A stretch of 64,000 nucleotides of DNA from Sedimenticola selenatireducens DSM 17993 (GTDB lineage Bacteria > Pseudomonadota > Gammaproteobacteria > Chromatiales > Chromatiaceae): contig NZ_ATZE01000002.1 in NCBI RefSeq assembly GCF_000428045.1, positions 134 to 64,133 on the forward strand. Direction: 5' to 3'. Position numbers and translations under genes: made by a program. Positions 1 to 8,610 of this stretch are shown in pieces (positions within the stretch are counted from its first letter, which is position 1; every line of letters begins with the position of its first letter). The notes beneath the pieces were generated by a model. It did no database searches, was not told where the DNA came from, and saw only the letters and a list, made by a program, of their open reading frames with translations.

Positions 1-325
1 GATAAGGACGGTATGTGCGCATGCTCATCAAGGCCAGAAGCCAAGAGTCGCTTCGATAACAGGCCGGATATATGGTAGCAACTTGTCCCTGCCATCGAGA
101 TCTAATGCCTTGCAAATGGGGAGGAGACCATATTTGGGTTAGCGGCGCGCGCATGGTGCAGTGTAAACGGCCACCTCCCGCGCAAGGCGCACCTAACCCA
201 CCTTGCGGCCTACCTGCCTGTAGGAGCGGCGCCCTCGCCGCGATGATCGATCCACGACAGTGCCGCGACCAATCGGCCCGAGGGCTGGCCTCCTGCAGGC
301 CAGGGGGGCACCCCGGCAGCTCGTC
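1..325. other. Intergenic stretch with a REP-like palindrome
   Basis: No coding region is supported here. The only structured part is a palindromic repeat at 218-298, described separately. The open frame that crosses into the next gene on the plus strand is antisense to a well-recognised protein and has no family resemblance. Confidence 0.6.
218..298. repeat. REP-like palindrome, TGTAGGAG family
   Basis: The left end reads CTGTAGGAGCGGCGCCCTCG and the right end closes with CTCCTGCAG, so the ends are inverted. Related copies lie at 14392-14441 (reverse orientation) and 31416-31468. All share the GGAG end, a CCTCGCCGCGA core and a CGGCCCG-type centre or its equivalent. All three are intergenic, as expected for REP elements mobilised by a RayT-type transposase elsewhere. 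That origin is inference. Confidence 0.7.
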
Positions 326-3007
326 TCACAGCCAGCGCTCAACAATCCTTATGCCGGTGTCTTCCGGGGAATTGCGGATGGCAAAACCCAGTCTACGCAT
401 CAATGACAGCATGCGGTTGTTATCCGACAGCACCTCACCCTCGATCAGGCGGATGCCCCGGGTTCTGGCTGCTTCCATCAGTGCTTCCATCAGTTTTGAG
501 CCGATGCCCATGCGGCGTTTGGTATCCAGTACCGCCAGGGCAAATTCGCAGGATTGGCTGTCGGGGTTGACGGTGTAGCGGGCCACGCCCAGCTGGGTCC
601 GTTTGCCATTTTCGTTAATAACCGCGATCAGTGCCATCTCCCGGTCGTAGTCGGGCTGGGTAAAGCGCGCCAGCATCTCGGGTGTCAGCTCATCGATGGT
701 CTGCATAAAACGGAAATATTTTGCTTCCGGTGACATGTTACGCACGAACTCCTGCTCCGTGTCGGCATCTTCCGGGCGGATCGGGCGTATGGTCAGGGCA
801 GTGCCGTCTGGCAGGTGGAAGCGGTTGACCAGTTGGGAGGGGTAGGGGTGGATGGCCATGTGGGCGTAGGGAATGGGTGCCGTAGAGGGCCGCGCCACTC
901 GAATACGCACATCTGCCGCCACAACGCCATGCTCATCCGCCAGCAATGGATTGATATCCATCTCCTTGATATGGGGTAGTTCACAGACCATGTCGGATAC
1001 CCGCAACAGCACATGCTCCACATCCTCCGGGTTGACTGCAGACATCTGCCGAAACGGTTCCAGCAGTTTGGCCGCGCGGGTACGGGCGATCAGGCGCTGT
1101 GCCAGCAGGCTGTTGAGTGGTGGCAGGGCCACGGCACTGTCACGCAGTATTTCCACGGCAGTGCCTCCGGAGCCGAAGGCAATGACCGGGCCGAAGACCG
1201 GGTCACGCTTCACCCCGACCATCAGCTCCCGGGTATTGGGGTTGGAAGACATGGGTTCCACCGTAACTCCCAGAATCTTCATCTCCGGGTGCCGCTTCTG
1301 CACCGACTCTACCAGCGACTTGAAGGCGCTATGGACCTCCGGGGCGTTGGTGATATTCAGCCGCACCCCTCCCACATCTGATTTGTGGCTGATGTCTGGG
1401 GAGTTGATCTTCAGCGCCACCGGAAAGCCGACCGTCTCCGCTGCCACCAGGGCCTGAGTGGGCGTGCCGGCCTCAATGGTCTGGGTGCAGGGGATGTGAA
1501 AGGCGCGCAATACCGCCTTTGATTCCAGATCGGAGAGCATTTCCCGACCCTCAGCCAGTGCGGCCTCCATGATCAGCCGGACTCCCTCCACATCGGGTTC
1601 GCGCTGATCCGAGAGCGGTCCCGGAGTCTGCAGCAGCAGCTTCTGGTTCTGGCAGTGTCGGGAGAGGTAGGCAAACGCCTCGACCGCCCGCTCCGGTGTG
1701 ATAAAGCTGGGAAGGTGGTTGGACGACAGTCGTTCCCGCGCCTCGCGAATGCGGGTCTCCCCCATCCAGCACGCCAGTACCGGCTTGCCCTTTCTCTCCT
1801 TGGCCGCCTCGATCACAGTCTGGGCCGAATCCAGCGGATTGCTCATGGGCAGGGGGGTGAACAGGGTGAGGATGCCATCCACCCCGGGGTCCTTCAGGCA
1901 CGCCTTGACCGCCTCGCCATAGGCCTCCGCACCGGCATCGCCGGTGATGTCGATGGGGTTGCTGTGGGACCAGTTGCCCGGCAGGTGCTTGTCCAGGGCG
2001 GCAACTGTCTCATCACTCAGATGGGCTATTTCGACCCGCAAGTCCTCTGCCCGGTCAGTGGCCAGGACGCCGGGGCCTCCCCCGTTGGTGATAATGGCCA
2101 ACCGGTTGCCATTGACCTTTTTCCCGGCCGAGAGTATTTCCGCGGCGGCGAACAGTTGTCCGAAGGTCATGGCTCTGACCACGCCGGCCCGTTCCAGTGC
2201 GGCATCAAACACATCATCTGAGCCGATCATGGCCCCGGTATGGGTACTGGCCGCCTGTGATCCCCTGGCATGCCGGCCGACCTTCAGCACAATGACCGGC
2301 TTGGCGCGGGCGGCTGTACGCAGGCCGCTCATGAACGCCCGGGCATCGTGAATCCCCTCGATATAGAGCAGGATGGCCGATGTCTTGTAGTCTGAAGCCA
2401 GGTAATCCAGGACGTCACCAAAATCGATATCGATGGCATTGCCCAGCGAGACCACGGTAGAGAAACCGAGCTGATGGGGTTTTGCCCAGTCCAGAATAGC
2501 GGTGCAGAGGGCACCGGACTGGGAGACCAGTGCCAGACCACCGGCCGGTGCGGGCGTCTCCAGGAAGGTGGCGTCCAGCCCGACGCTGGGGCGCATCAGG
2601 CCCAGGCAGTTGGGTCCGACTAGACGCAGATTGTAGTGCCTGGCGGTCTCCAGAATCGACCGCTCGATACGTGCACCCGCCGGACCGGTTTCACGAAACC
2701 CCGGAGTCAGGATCACTGCGGCCCGAACACCCTGTTCACCACATTCACGGATAATTGCCGGCACGGTCTTTGCCGGTGCAGTGATCACCGCCAGATCGAC
2801 CGGGTGTTCGATATCACCGATCTGTTTGAAACAGGCATGACCCTGAACCGATTTATGGCTGGGGTTGACCGGGTAAAGCTCGCCCTTGAAACCGGCCTGA
2901 AGCAGATTTTTAAAGACCCGGGTGCCGATACTTTCCGGCTTTTCGCTGGCGCCGAATACGGCGATGCTCTTGGGCGAGAAAAGAGTGTCGAGATGGTGTG
3001 GGCCCAT
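326..3007 (-). CDS. pat: Pat-type protein lysine acyltransferase: NDP-forming acyl-CoA synthetase domains fused to GNAT
   Basis: This 893-residue protein resembles the Pat/PatZ family, which acetylates lysines of enzymes such as acetyl-CoA synthetase from acetyl-CoA. The order is a CoA-binding Rossmann domain (about 8-105), succinyl-CoA-ligase-like domains (to about 450), an ATP-grasp domain (about 480-700, with an SHKSDVGGV motif) and a C-terminal GNAT domain (about 725-893). The position equivalent to the phospho-histidine of ADP-forming acetyl-CoA synthetases is a His (H256, in STHTGAM). Enteric Pat proteins are reported to have lost it, so some ligase chemistry may remain. The gene is divergent from a histone-deacetylase-family gene, with a foldback repeat between them. 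The cytosolic location is inferred. Confidence 0.9.
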   Translation of the reverse strand: MGPHHLDTLFSPKSIAVFGASEKPESIGTRVFKNLLQAGFKGELYPVNPSHKSVQGHACFKQIGDIEHPVDLAVITAPAKTVPAIIRECGEQGVRAAVILTPGFRETGPAGARIERSILETARHYNLRLVGPNCLGLMRPSVGLDATFLETPAPAGGLALVSQSGALCTAILDWAKPHQLGFSTVVSLGNAIDIDFGDVLDYLASDYKTSAILLYIEGIHDARAFMSGLRTAARAKPVIVLKVGRHARGSQAASTHTGAMIGSDDVFDAALERAGVVRAMTFGQLFAAAEILSAGKKVNGNRLAIITNGGGPGVLATDRAEDLRVEIAHLSDETVAALDKHLPGNWSHSNPIDITGDAGAEAYGEAVKACLKDPGVDGILTLFTPLPMSNPLDSAQTVIEAAKERKGKPVLACWMGETRIREARERLSSNHLPSFITPERAVEAFAYLSRHCQNQKLLLQTPGPLSDQREPDVEGVRLIMEAALAEGREMLSDLESKAVLRAFHIPCTQTIEAGTPTQALVAAETVGFPVALKINSPDISHKSDVGGVRLNITNAPEVHSAFKSLVESVQKRHPEMKILGVTVEPMSSNPNTRELMVGVKRDPVFGPVIAFGSGGTAVEILRDSAVALPPLNSLLAQRLIARTRAAKLLEPFRQMSAVNPEDVEHVLLRVSDMVCELPHIKEMDINPLLADEHGVVAADVRIRVARPSTAPIPYAHMAIHPYPSQLVNRFHLPDGTALTIRPIRPEDADTEQEFVRNMSPEAKYFRFMQTIDELTPEMLARFTQPDYDREMALIAVINENGKRTQLGVARYTVNPDSQSCEFALAVLDTKRRMGIGSKLMEALMEAARTRGIRLIEGEVLSDNNRMLSLMRRLGFAIRNSPEDTGIRIVERWL

Positions 3008-3048
3008 TGTCTTTTTGCCTGTTGCGTGGGAAAAGAATAGAGTAGTTT

Positions 3049-3211
3049 AGGAGTCTGTCGGACTTAACACTGATCTACTGCGGAAAAGCCGGATTTGGCC
3101 ATATTCTCCGATCTTTCTCGTTGAATAGCTCCACTATTCGTCTCGAAAGATCGGAAAATCTGTCTCAAACCGGCCTTCCCTTGCTACGATCGGTCAAGCC
3201 CGACAGACTCC
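3049..3211. repeat. Foldback (MITE-like) repeat, short copy A
   Basis: The element begins AGGAGTCTGTCGGACTT and ends AAGCCCGACAGACTCC, which are inverted with one mismatch over 16 bases. Inside, CCGATCTTTC pairs with GAAAGATCGG and GAATAG with CTATTC, so nearly the whole 163 bp can fold into one long hairpin. A longer copy of the same element lies at 7461-7733. It has no coding capacity. It lies between two divergent genes and must overlap or flank their promoters. Confidence 0.85.
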
Positions 3212-3250
3212 AGCGTGAGGGTGATTTTACATTTTTTTGAGGGTTGAGTT

Positions 3251-4177
3251 TTGCCTATAGCCTATATTTCACATCCCGATTGCCTGTTGCATGATGTTGG
3301 TCAAGATCATCCGGAACAGCCGGGGCGCCTGCGTGCCATTCAGGACCTGTTGATCAGTACCGGAATGGAGCTCGCCTTGAACCAGTACGAGGCCCCGCTG
3401 GCGAAGCGCGAGCAGCTGGAGCTGGCGCACGATCCGGATTACATCAGCATGCTGTTTACCGATGCGCCTCATGAAGGGATTCTGGAGCTGGATGGCGATA
3501 CCTTTATGATGCCGAATACCCTGAACGCGGCGCTGCGCGCAGTCGGCGGGGTAGTGATGGGTGTTGATCTGGTGATGAGCAAAGAGGTGACCTCGGCGTT
3601 TTGCGCCATACGCCCGCCCGGCCATCATGCCGAGCGTGATCGCGCCATGGGCTTCTGTTATTTCAATAACGTGGCGGTGGGTGCGGCCCATGCAATTGCG
3701 CAGTATGGACTGGAGCGGGTCGCGATTATCGATTTTGACGTGCACCACGGCAACGGTACCGAACATATTTTCGCCACCGATCCCAGGGTGCTGTTCTGCT
3801 CCAGCTTTCAGCACCCTTTTTATCCCTTTACCGGGCATGAGACGGACACGGACCACATCGTCAATATCACCCTCCCGGCGGGGGCGAATGGCGCCGAGTT
3901 CCGTAAACAGGTGGAGGCGCACTGGGTGCCCGCCCTGCACCACTTCAAGCCGCAACTGGTAATGATCTCCGCCGGTTTCGATGCCCACATCTCGGATGAT
4001 ATGAGTCACCTTCGTTTGCGCGAGGCGGACTATGACTGGGTAACCTCCCTGCTTAAGGACATTGCCGACCAGTATGCCGAGGGGCGTATTGTCTCGACCC
4101 TGGAAGGGGGTTATGAACATGGCTCCCTGGCCCGCAGCGTGCTGGCCCATCTGGACGCCCTGCTGGGGCATCGCTAG
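3251..4177 (+). CDS. Histone-deacetylase family protein (AcuC/HdaH-like amidohydrolase)
   Basis: The 308-residue protein belongs to the zinc-dependent arginase/deacetylase fold, whose bacterial members deacetylate acetyl-lysine, acetylpolyamines or similar amides. Visible signatures are RPPGHHAE (the catalytic His pair), GFCYFNNVAVGAAHA, the zinc-binding IIDFDVHHGNGT, SAGFDAH and GGYEHGSLA. The start is a TTG codon (MPIAYISHP) preceded by a GAGGG ribosome site about 10 bases upstream. No in-frame ATG gives a complete N-terminus. It is divergent from the Pat-like acyltransferase, which suggests, but does not prove, opposing roles in protein acylation. There is no signal peptide. Confidence 0.9.
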   Translation: MPIAYISHPDCLLHDVGQDHPEQPGRLRAIQDLLISTGMELALNQYEAPLAKREQLELAHDPDYISMLFTDAPHEGILELDGDTFMMPNTLNAALRAVGGVVMGVDLVMSKEVTSAFCAIRPPGHHAERDRAMGFCYFNNVAVGAAHAIAQYGLERVAIIDFDVHHGNGTEHIFATDPRVLFCSSFQHPFYPFTGHETDTDHIVNITLPAGANGAEFRKQVEAHWVPALHHFKPQLVMISAGFDAHISDDMSHLRLREADYDWVTSLLKDIADQYAEGRIVSTLEGGYEHGSLARSVLAHLDALLGHR

Positions 4178-4266
4178 GTGCTGCCGATTTCCGTGACATG
4201 GTCTGTTGGATGTTGTATTACGCCCCGCGGGTTGATTCAACCTACGGTATTGTTCCTTTCCCGTTG

Positions 4267-4300
4267 GTAGGTCGTCTTGGCGCAGCGTAAGCCGACAACG
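4267..4300. repeat. REP-like palindrome, TAGGTCG family (diverged copy)
   Basis: TAGGTCGTCTTGGCGCAGCGTAAGCCGAC resembles the better-formed copies at 14466-14510 and 35900-35940. It lies just after the stop codon of the TRAP large permease gene, which ends at 4304 on the minus strand. Confidence 0.5.
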
Positions 4301-4303
4301 GCT

Positions 4304-5572
4304 CTATAACAAGGCGAGTGACAGCCAGGGCCAGTAGGTGATTACCAGCAGAGCCGCCAGCAGAATCAGGAACCAGGGCAGGGTGGCCAGATAGAGCTGC
4401 AGTACCGGTTTGTTGAAGCGGTAGCTGGCGATGAACAGGTTCATCCCCACCGGCGGGGTGAAATAGCCGATCTGCATGTTGGCCAGGAAAATGATCCCGA
4501 GATGGACCGGGTCGATACCGTAGCCGATGGCGATCGGCAACAGCAGCGGCACCATCAGCACCAGGGCGGAGAAAATGTCCAGCATGGTGCCGAGGATCAG
4601 CAGAAAGATATTGAGCAGAATCAGGAAGGTCAGCTTGTCGTTGACCAGCTCCCGAATGGTCTCGAACAGCAAGCTCGGTACCCCGGCGTCGATCAGGTAG
4701 TTGGTGGAGGCGAGGGAGAGCCCGAGGATCAACAGGATGCCTCCCACCAGCACCATGGATTCACGCATAACCACCGGAAGTTTGCCGAGCGGGATCTCGC
4801 GCAGGATCAGTACCTCCACCAGCAGCACATAACAGGCAGTCACCGCGGCGGCCTCGGAGATGGCGAAGAAGCCGCTGTAGATACCCCCCAGCACAACGAT
4901 GGGCAGCGGCAGCTCCCAGATGGCATCCTTCACGGCCGCCAGCGCCTCGCTCGCGGAGAAGGGGGTCAGGGGCAGGGAGCGATTGGAAAAGATGGACCAG
5001 GCGGCCAGCAGGCTCAGCATCAGCAGGCCGGGCAGAATCCCCGCCAGAAACATCGCGTCCACGGTGATGTTATGGGCAATGCCCAGCTGTTGGGCGATCA
5101 CCGCGTAGAGAATCAGCGGCAGCGCCGGGGCGAACAGCAGTCCTAGACTGCCGGAGGTAGTGACCAGACCAAGACTGAAGTTGTCCCGGTAACCGGACTG
5201 GGTCAGGGCCGGGTAGAGCAGGGCCCCGAGGGCCACGATGGTGACACCGGATGCCCCGGTAAAGGCGGTGAACAGGGCGCAGGCTACCAGGGAGACCAGC
5301 GCCAGGCCGCCCGGCATCCACCCCAGCAGTGCCTGGGTGAGGCGTACCAGACGGCGCGGGGCGCCGCTCTCACTCAGCAGATAGCCGGCGAAGGTGAACA
5401 GCGGTATCGCAAGTAGTACCGGCATCTCGGCGATCCGGTAGAACTCGATGGCCACGACCGACAGGTCGATATCGGAGCGGTAGAAGCCGAGCAAGGCACT
5501 GGCGGCGATAATGCCGAACAGCGGCGCACCCAGCAGCGCCAGCAGCAACAGCAGCAGACCGGTCAGGATCAT
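4304..5572 (-). CDS. dctM: TRAP transporter large permease (DctM)
   Basis: The 422-residue, strongly hydrophobic protein has the usual DctM length and about a dozen membrane segments. It shows DctM-like stretches such as FTGASGVTIVALGALLYPAL and PPVGMNLFIASYRF near the C-terminus. It is the sodium-driven translocation subunit of a tripartite ATP-independent transporter in the inner membrane. It is last in a leftward operon and overlaps dctQ by four bases, which implies translational coupling. The substrate cannot be read from this subunit. Confidence 0.93.
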   Translation of the reverse strand: MILTGLLLLLLALLGAPLFGIIAASALLGFYRSDIDLSVVAIEFYRIAEMPVLLAIPLFTFAGYLLSESGAPRRLVRLTQALLGWMPGGLALVSLVACALFTAFTGASGVTIVALGALLYPALTQSGYRDNFSLGLVTTSGSLGLLFAPALPLILYAVIAQQLGIAHNITVDAMFLAGILPGLLMLSLLAAWSIFSNRSLPLTPFSASEALAAVKDAIWELPLPIVVLGGIYSGFFAISEAAAVTACYVLLVEVLILREIPLGKLPVVMRESMVLVGGILLILGLSLASTNYLIDAGVPSLLFETIRELVNDKLTFLILLNIFLLILGTMLDIFSALVLMVPLLLPIAIGYGIDPVHLGIIFLANMQIGYFTPPVGMNLFIASYRFNKPVLQLYLATLPWFLILLAALLVITYWPWLSLALL

Positions 5573-6060
5573 CCGGCCTCCCTTTGCCGCGGATGCCCTG
5601 TGAAGCTGCTGAGCAGCAGTCGCAGGGCGATGATGGAAAAACCGACCGGCATGACGAGCTGAAACGGCCAGATCGGCAGGAGGTCGAGAAAACGGCTGCC
5701 ATCCTCGTATTCAAACAGCACGAACCTCGCTGAATGCCATGCCAGCAGGAGGCATACCAGCGCGGTGAAGCCATCGGTCAGTCGGCGGGCGATACGGCCG
5801 GCCGATTCCGGGAGGTAGCGGGTGAGCAGGTCAATGCGGATGTGGTTATTGTCCCGGGTCGCCGCCATGGCGCCCAGCAGGGTAATCCACAGTACCATCA
5901 GCCGCAGGGTCGGGTCTCCCCAGGCGAGGCTGTAGTCCCAGAGGTTGCGCATCAGGATCTGGCTGGTGGCAAGCAGGATCATGGCCGTGAGCAGCAGAGC
6001 AAGCAGCAGGTCCTCCAGCCGCTGGAGCTGTGCTCTTGCCCGATCCAGTCTCACTCTCAA
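5569..6060 (-). CDS. dctQ: TRAP transporter small permease (DctQ)
   Basis: The 163-residue protein has four predicted membrane helices (about 17-37, 50-70, 88-110 and 130-150). It carries the AWGDPTLRLMVLWITLLGA and NNHIRIDLL signatures of DctQ subunits. It pairs with DctM to form the membrane unit. It overlaps dctM and the cupin gene by four bases on each side, so all three are probably translated from one message. Confidence 0.92.
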   Translation of the reverse strand: MRVRLDRARAQLQRLEDLLLALLLTAMILLATSQILMRNLWDYSLAWGDPTLRLMVLWITLLGAMAATRDNNHIRIDLLTRYLPESAGRIARRLTDGFTALVCLLLAWHSARFVLFEYEDGSRFLDLLPIWPFQLVMPVGFSIIALRLLLSSFTGHPRQREAG

Positions 6061-6398
6061 GTTGTCTCTCCGGGAGACGGGATAAAACAGTCCAGGTGCA
6101 GTGCCAGCCAGATGCAGAGTGGGTCGGTGGACGTGTCTACCACCCGATGGGGTGTTCCGGCGGGTATCAGCAGGCTGTCGCCCGCAGCGAGTTGGAGGCG
6201 CTTTCCCTCCACTTCCAGGGTTCCCTCACCTTGCAGCACCATCACCCACTCGTCCTCCTGCTGCAGAAACGGCCTTGAGTTGAAGCGGGGTGGACTGATA
6301 ATGCGCAGTAGTCTGGCGTGGCGGTTCCCGGCCAGCATTTCCATCTGTTCTTCCCGGCCGGTGTCCGGCAGGTCGGCCAGCAGGTTGCGGGTCTTCAT
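6057..6398 (-). CDS. Single-domain cupin embedded in the TRAP operon
   Basis: This 113-residue cupin-2 protein has the first motif around QQEDEWVMVLQGEGTLEVEG and the second around LAAGDSLLIPAGTPHRV. The first motif has glutamate and aspartate where many cupins have paired histidines, so metal binding is uncertain. No signal peptide is visible, so it should be cytoplasmic. It is coupled by overlap to dctQ and starts just after dctP ends. Its place inside the operon suggests it acts on or senses the imported compound. The substrate is unknown. Confidence 0.8.
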   Translation of the reverse strand: MKTRNLLADLPDTGREEQMEMLAGNRHARLLRIISPPRFNSRPFLQQEDEWVMVLQGEGTLEVEGKRLQLAAGDSLLIPAGTPHRVVDTSTDPLCIWLALHLDCFIPSPGETT

Positions 6399-6401
6399 GC
6401 C

Positions 6402-7397
6402 TTACCTCTGCGTTTTCCTGAAATCATCCAGCAGCTGTTGAATCTGTTGGAAGAGCACCGGGTCAAGCTGATTTTCCTTTTTCAAATCCGCCTCCACCTT
6501 GCCAATCAACTGCTGCCAGCTTTCACGCTCTCCATCCTTCGGCTGATGAAACTGGATGCCTCGCTGTTCCAGCACCTGCCGGGCTCCCAGGTTGTCGTTT
6601 CTGATCTGCTGGTTGATCTGCCGAAACCGATCCGCCATGACCTCCCTAAGGATTTTTCGATCATCGGGAGCGATGTTCTTCAGCGCCTGCTCGCGGATCA
6701 CCAGGGTGCCATACAGATAGATCAGCGGGATATCGGCCACATACTTGATCCGGGTGTGCCACTGTAGCGCAATGGCGCCGGATGGAGATGAGCCGACGGT
6801 ATCGATCAGGCCGGTCTGCAGCCCGGTCAGTACGTCGGTCAGGGGCAGTGGCACCGGTGAGACGCCGATGCTTTGGAAGGCGCTGAGGCTGATCTGATCT
6901 CCTTCCGGGGTCCAGATCTTGCGTTTCAGCAGCTGTTCCACGTTCCCCAGCGGCTGCTGCGACATCAGGTATGCGAACCCCCCTTCACTGATGCCGTAAC
7001 TGACGAATCCAGCTTTTTTCAAGCCGGCCATCAACAGTGGATCCATGCGTTCGCGAACAAAGTCCACTTCGGCAAATGAGCGAAACAAAAACGGAAAGCT
7101 GTATATTTGAATGTCGGGGTAGATGGCTGCGAGTCCGCCGGCGGTAAGGGCGCCTCCGTGCAGCTGCCCGATACGGATCTTTCTCAGCACGCTATTGTCG
7201 TTGCCCATCACGCCACCGGGATAGAAGCGCAGTTTTACTCGCCCATCGGTGCGTTGTTCGAGCTCTTTGGCACCGGATCGAAGCATGTTCATCCAGCTGG
7301 TGCCGTCCGGTGCCAGTGTGGCTATCTTCAATGTGGTAGCGTGGATCTGGGTGGCGGGGATCAGCAAGAGCAGCAGTATGAGCAGGCGTTTTGGCAT
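6402..7397 (-). CDS. dctP: TRAP transporter periplasmic receptor (DctP, TatT-associated type)
   Basis: The protein is about 331 residues with a clear Sec signal (MPKRLLILLLLLIPATQIHA) and then the DctP opening LKIATLAPDGTSWMNMLRSG. I prefer the ATG at 7397, which has a GGATG ribosome site, over the one 15 bases upstream. The receptor would deliver its ligand to DctQM. Typical carboxylate receptors have an arginine in the strand after the helix, whereas this one reads RKIWTPEGD. That resembles receptors paired with TatT and argues against a simple carboxylate ligand. The family assignment is firm; the ligand is unknown. Confidence 0.9.
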   Translation of the reverse strand: MPKRLLILLLLLIPATQIHATTLKIATLAPDGTSWMNMLRSGAKELEQRTDGRVKLRFYPGGVMGNDNSVLRKIRIGQLHGGALTAGGLAAIYPDIQIYSFPFLFRSFAEVDFVRERMDPLLMAGLKKAGFVSYGISEGGFAYLMSQQPLGNVEQLLKRKIWTPEGDQISLSAFQSIGVSPVPLPLTDVLTGLQTGLIDTVGSSPSGAIALQWHTRIKYVADIPLIYLYGTLVIREQALKNIAPDDRKILREVMADRFRQINQQIRNDNLGARQVLEQRGIQFHQPKDGERESWQQLIGKVEADLKKENQLDPVLFQQIQQLLDDFRKTQR

Positions 7398-7460
7398 GGG
7401 GCATCCAGGCATTGTTTTTAATTGGCGTAATCTTGATGCTTATTCTGCCACGGCAGAGTC

Positions 7461-7733
7461 TAGGAGTCTGTCGGACTTAACGCTGACCTACTGCGGAAAA
7501 GCCGGATTTGGCCATATTTTTCGATCTTCCTCGTTGAATAGGTCCACTATTCCATCCTTAGGTCCGTAAACGGTGCATCCTTGCACCACTTCTCGCCTCG
7601 AAAGATCAAAAAATCTGTCTCATTCAATCGCCTGGAGCGATTGACGTGCCAACCCCGAAGGGGTGGAGCACAGGGACGTGCGGAACAAATCGGCTTTCCC
7701 TCGCGACGATCGGTCAAGCCCGACAAACTCCTA
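7461..7733. repeat. Foldback (MITE-like) repeat, long copy B with hairpin insertions
   Basis: The ends match copy A at 3049-3211: TAGGAGTCTGTCGGACTTAA on the left and AAGCCCGACAAACTCCTA on the right. Two extra blocks are present. One, inside the central loop, contains a GGTGCA/TGCACC hairpin. The other contains CAATCGC/GCGATTG and ACCCC/GGGGT hairpins. The copy lies between dctP and tatT, and its right end supplies the tatT stop codon. On the operon transcript it would form a large structured RNA between the two cistrons. Confidence 0.85.
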
Positions 7734-8606
7734 GAAGTACTCATCCTTCAGCAGCAGTTCGGCTTGCTGTTTTGCCAGGATGTTACTCAGGGTCAGATCT
7801 GGCGCCTGCGCCGGGGCCGCCAGTACTTCATGCAGCAGTCGGTCATGTAGCGGTTGATCAAACACCAGCCGCGCATAGCGTCGGGCGTATTCCACCTTGG
7901 CCATCAGGTCGTGCCCGCCGGAGTAGGTGATTGCCAGTTCAAAATGCGCCTTGCCGATTTCCGGCTTGCCGCCCAGTGCCGGTGGTAGCTGGGAGTGCAT
8001 GACCCCCAGATAGAGCTGTGCCCGGCCCTGGTCATATTCCGGTGCCTGGGCGATGATCCGCTCCAACAGGTGTTCCACCTTGGGCAGATCGGCCAGTGCG
8101 CCCCAGTCGTCGCTGCGGGCGGCGATCCAGCCGGCCCAGCTGGTGGCATATACGTAGAGCAGGTTCAGTTCGCCTGGTGCGATTCGGTCGACAGTTGCAG
8201 CAAACTGGTCATAGCGGGCATCCGTCTGTTCACAGATCTCCCTGTATCGGGCACAAAATGCCAGTTGGGCATATTCCCAGGAACGCTGGGTAAGCCGCTT
8301 GACCCGGACCGGTTCACGGATCAGCCCGGTGGCAAAGGCACCATAAAGGCGGGAGCCGGCCAGCAGCAGGGATTGATCGTTCGGGTTATCGTGTATCATG
8401 CCGTCGAGTAACAGCAGATAGGCCGGAGCCCCGGCCCGGACAATATCGGGATCATCCTGGTTCAGCATCGCACTGGCCAGGTTGGTTGCCAGTCGCTCCC
8501 TGGCCATGGAGGCGCAGCCGGTCAGCAGGGCCAGTATGAGTGCGGTGATGAGGATTCGATACAGGCCCCGGGTCGCGCCCCCCGTGCCCGGAGTTTCCCG
8601 GCACAC
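7731..8606 (-). CDS. TatT-like TPR lipoprotein of a TRAP transporter
   Basis: The protein resembles the TatT family (Treponema Tp0956 type), periplasmic helical-repeat lipoproteins that form complexes with TRAP receptors. A lipobox LLTGC follows a hydrophobic stretch, and the body is helical from MARERLATNLASAMLN onward. The start is uncertain. An upstream ATG at 8735 would overlap the preceding gene by about 120 bases, so I chose a GTG at 8606, four bases after that gene stops. A CTG closer to the hydrophobic stretch is also possible. The last codon and stop lie at the edge of the foldback repeat, so the C-terminus may have been altered by insertion. Confidence 0.82.
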   Translation of the reverse strand: MCRETPGTGGATRGLYRILITALILALLTGCASMARERLATNLASAMLNQDDPDIVRAGAPAYLLLLDGMIHDNPNDQSLLLAGSRLYGAFATGLIREPVRVKRLTQRSWEYAQLAFCARYREICEQTDARYDQFAATVDRIAPGELNLLYVYATSWAGWIAARSDDWGALADLPKVEHLLERIIAQAPEYDQGRAQLYLGVMHSQLPPALGGKPEIGKAHFELAITYSGGHDLMAKVEYARRYARLVFDQPLHDRLLHEVLAAPAQAPDLTLSNILAKQQAELLLKDEYF

Positions 8607-8610
8607 GGGT

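Noticed and set aside
72-578. 168-residue plus-strand open frame at the left edge
   Set aside because: It is antisense to the end of the acyltransferase gene and runs through a REP-like repeat, with a proline/serine-rich translation of no family.
3269-4240. 323-residue frame antisense to the deacetylase-family gene
   Set aside because: A shadow frame in GC-rich DNA. The plus-strand protein has all catalytic motifs.
4502-5146. 214-residue glutamine/histidine-rich frame opposite dctM
   Set aside because: The composition reflects the reverse complement of hydrophobic codons in dctM.
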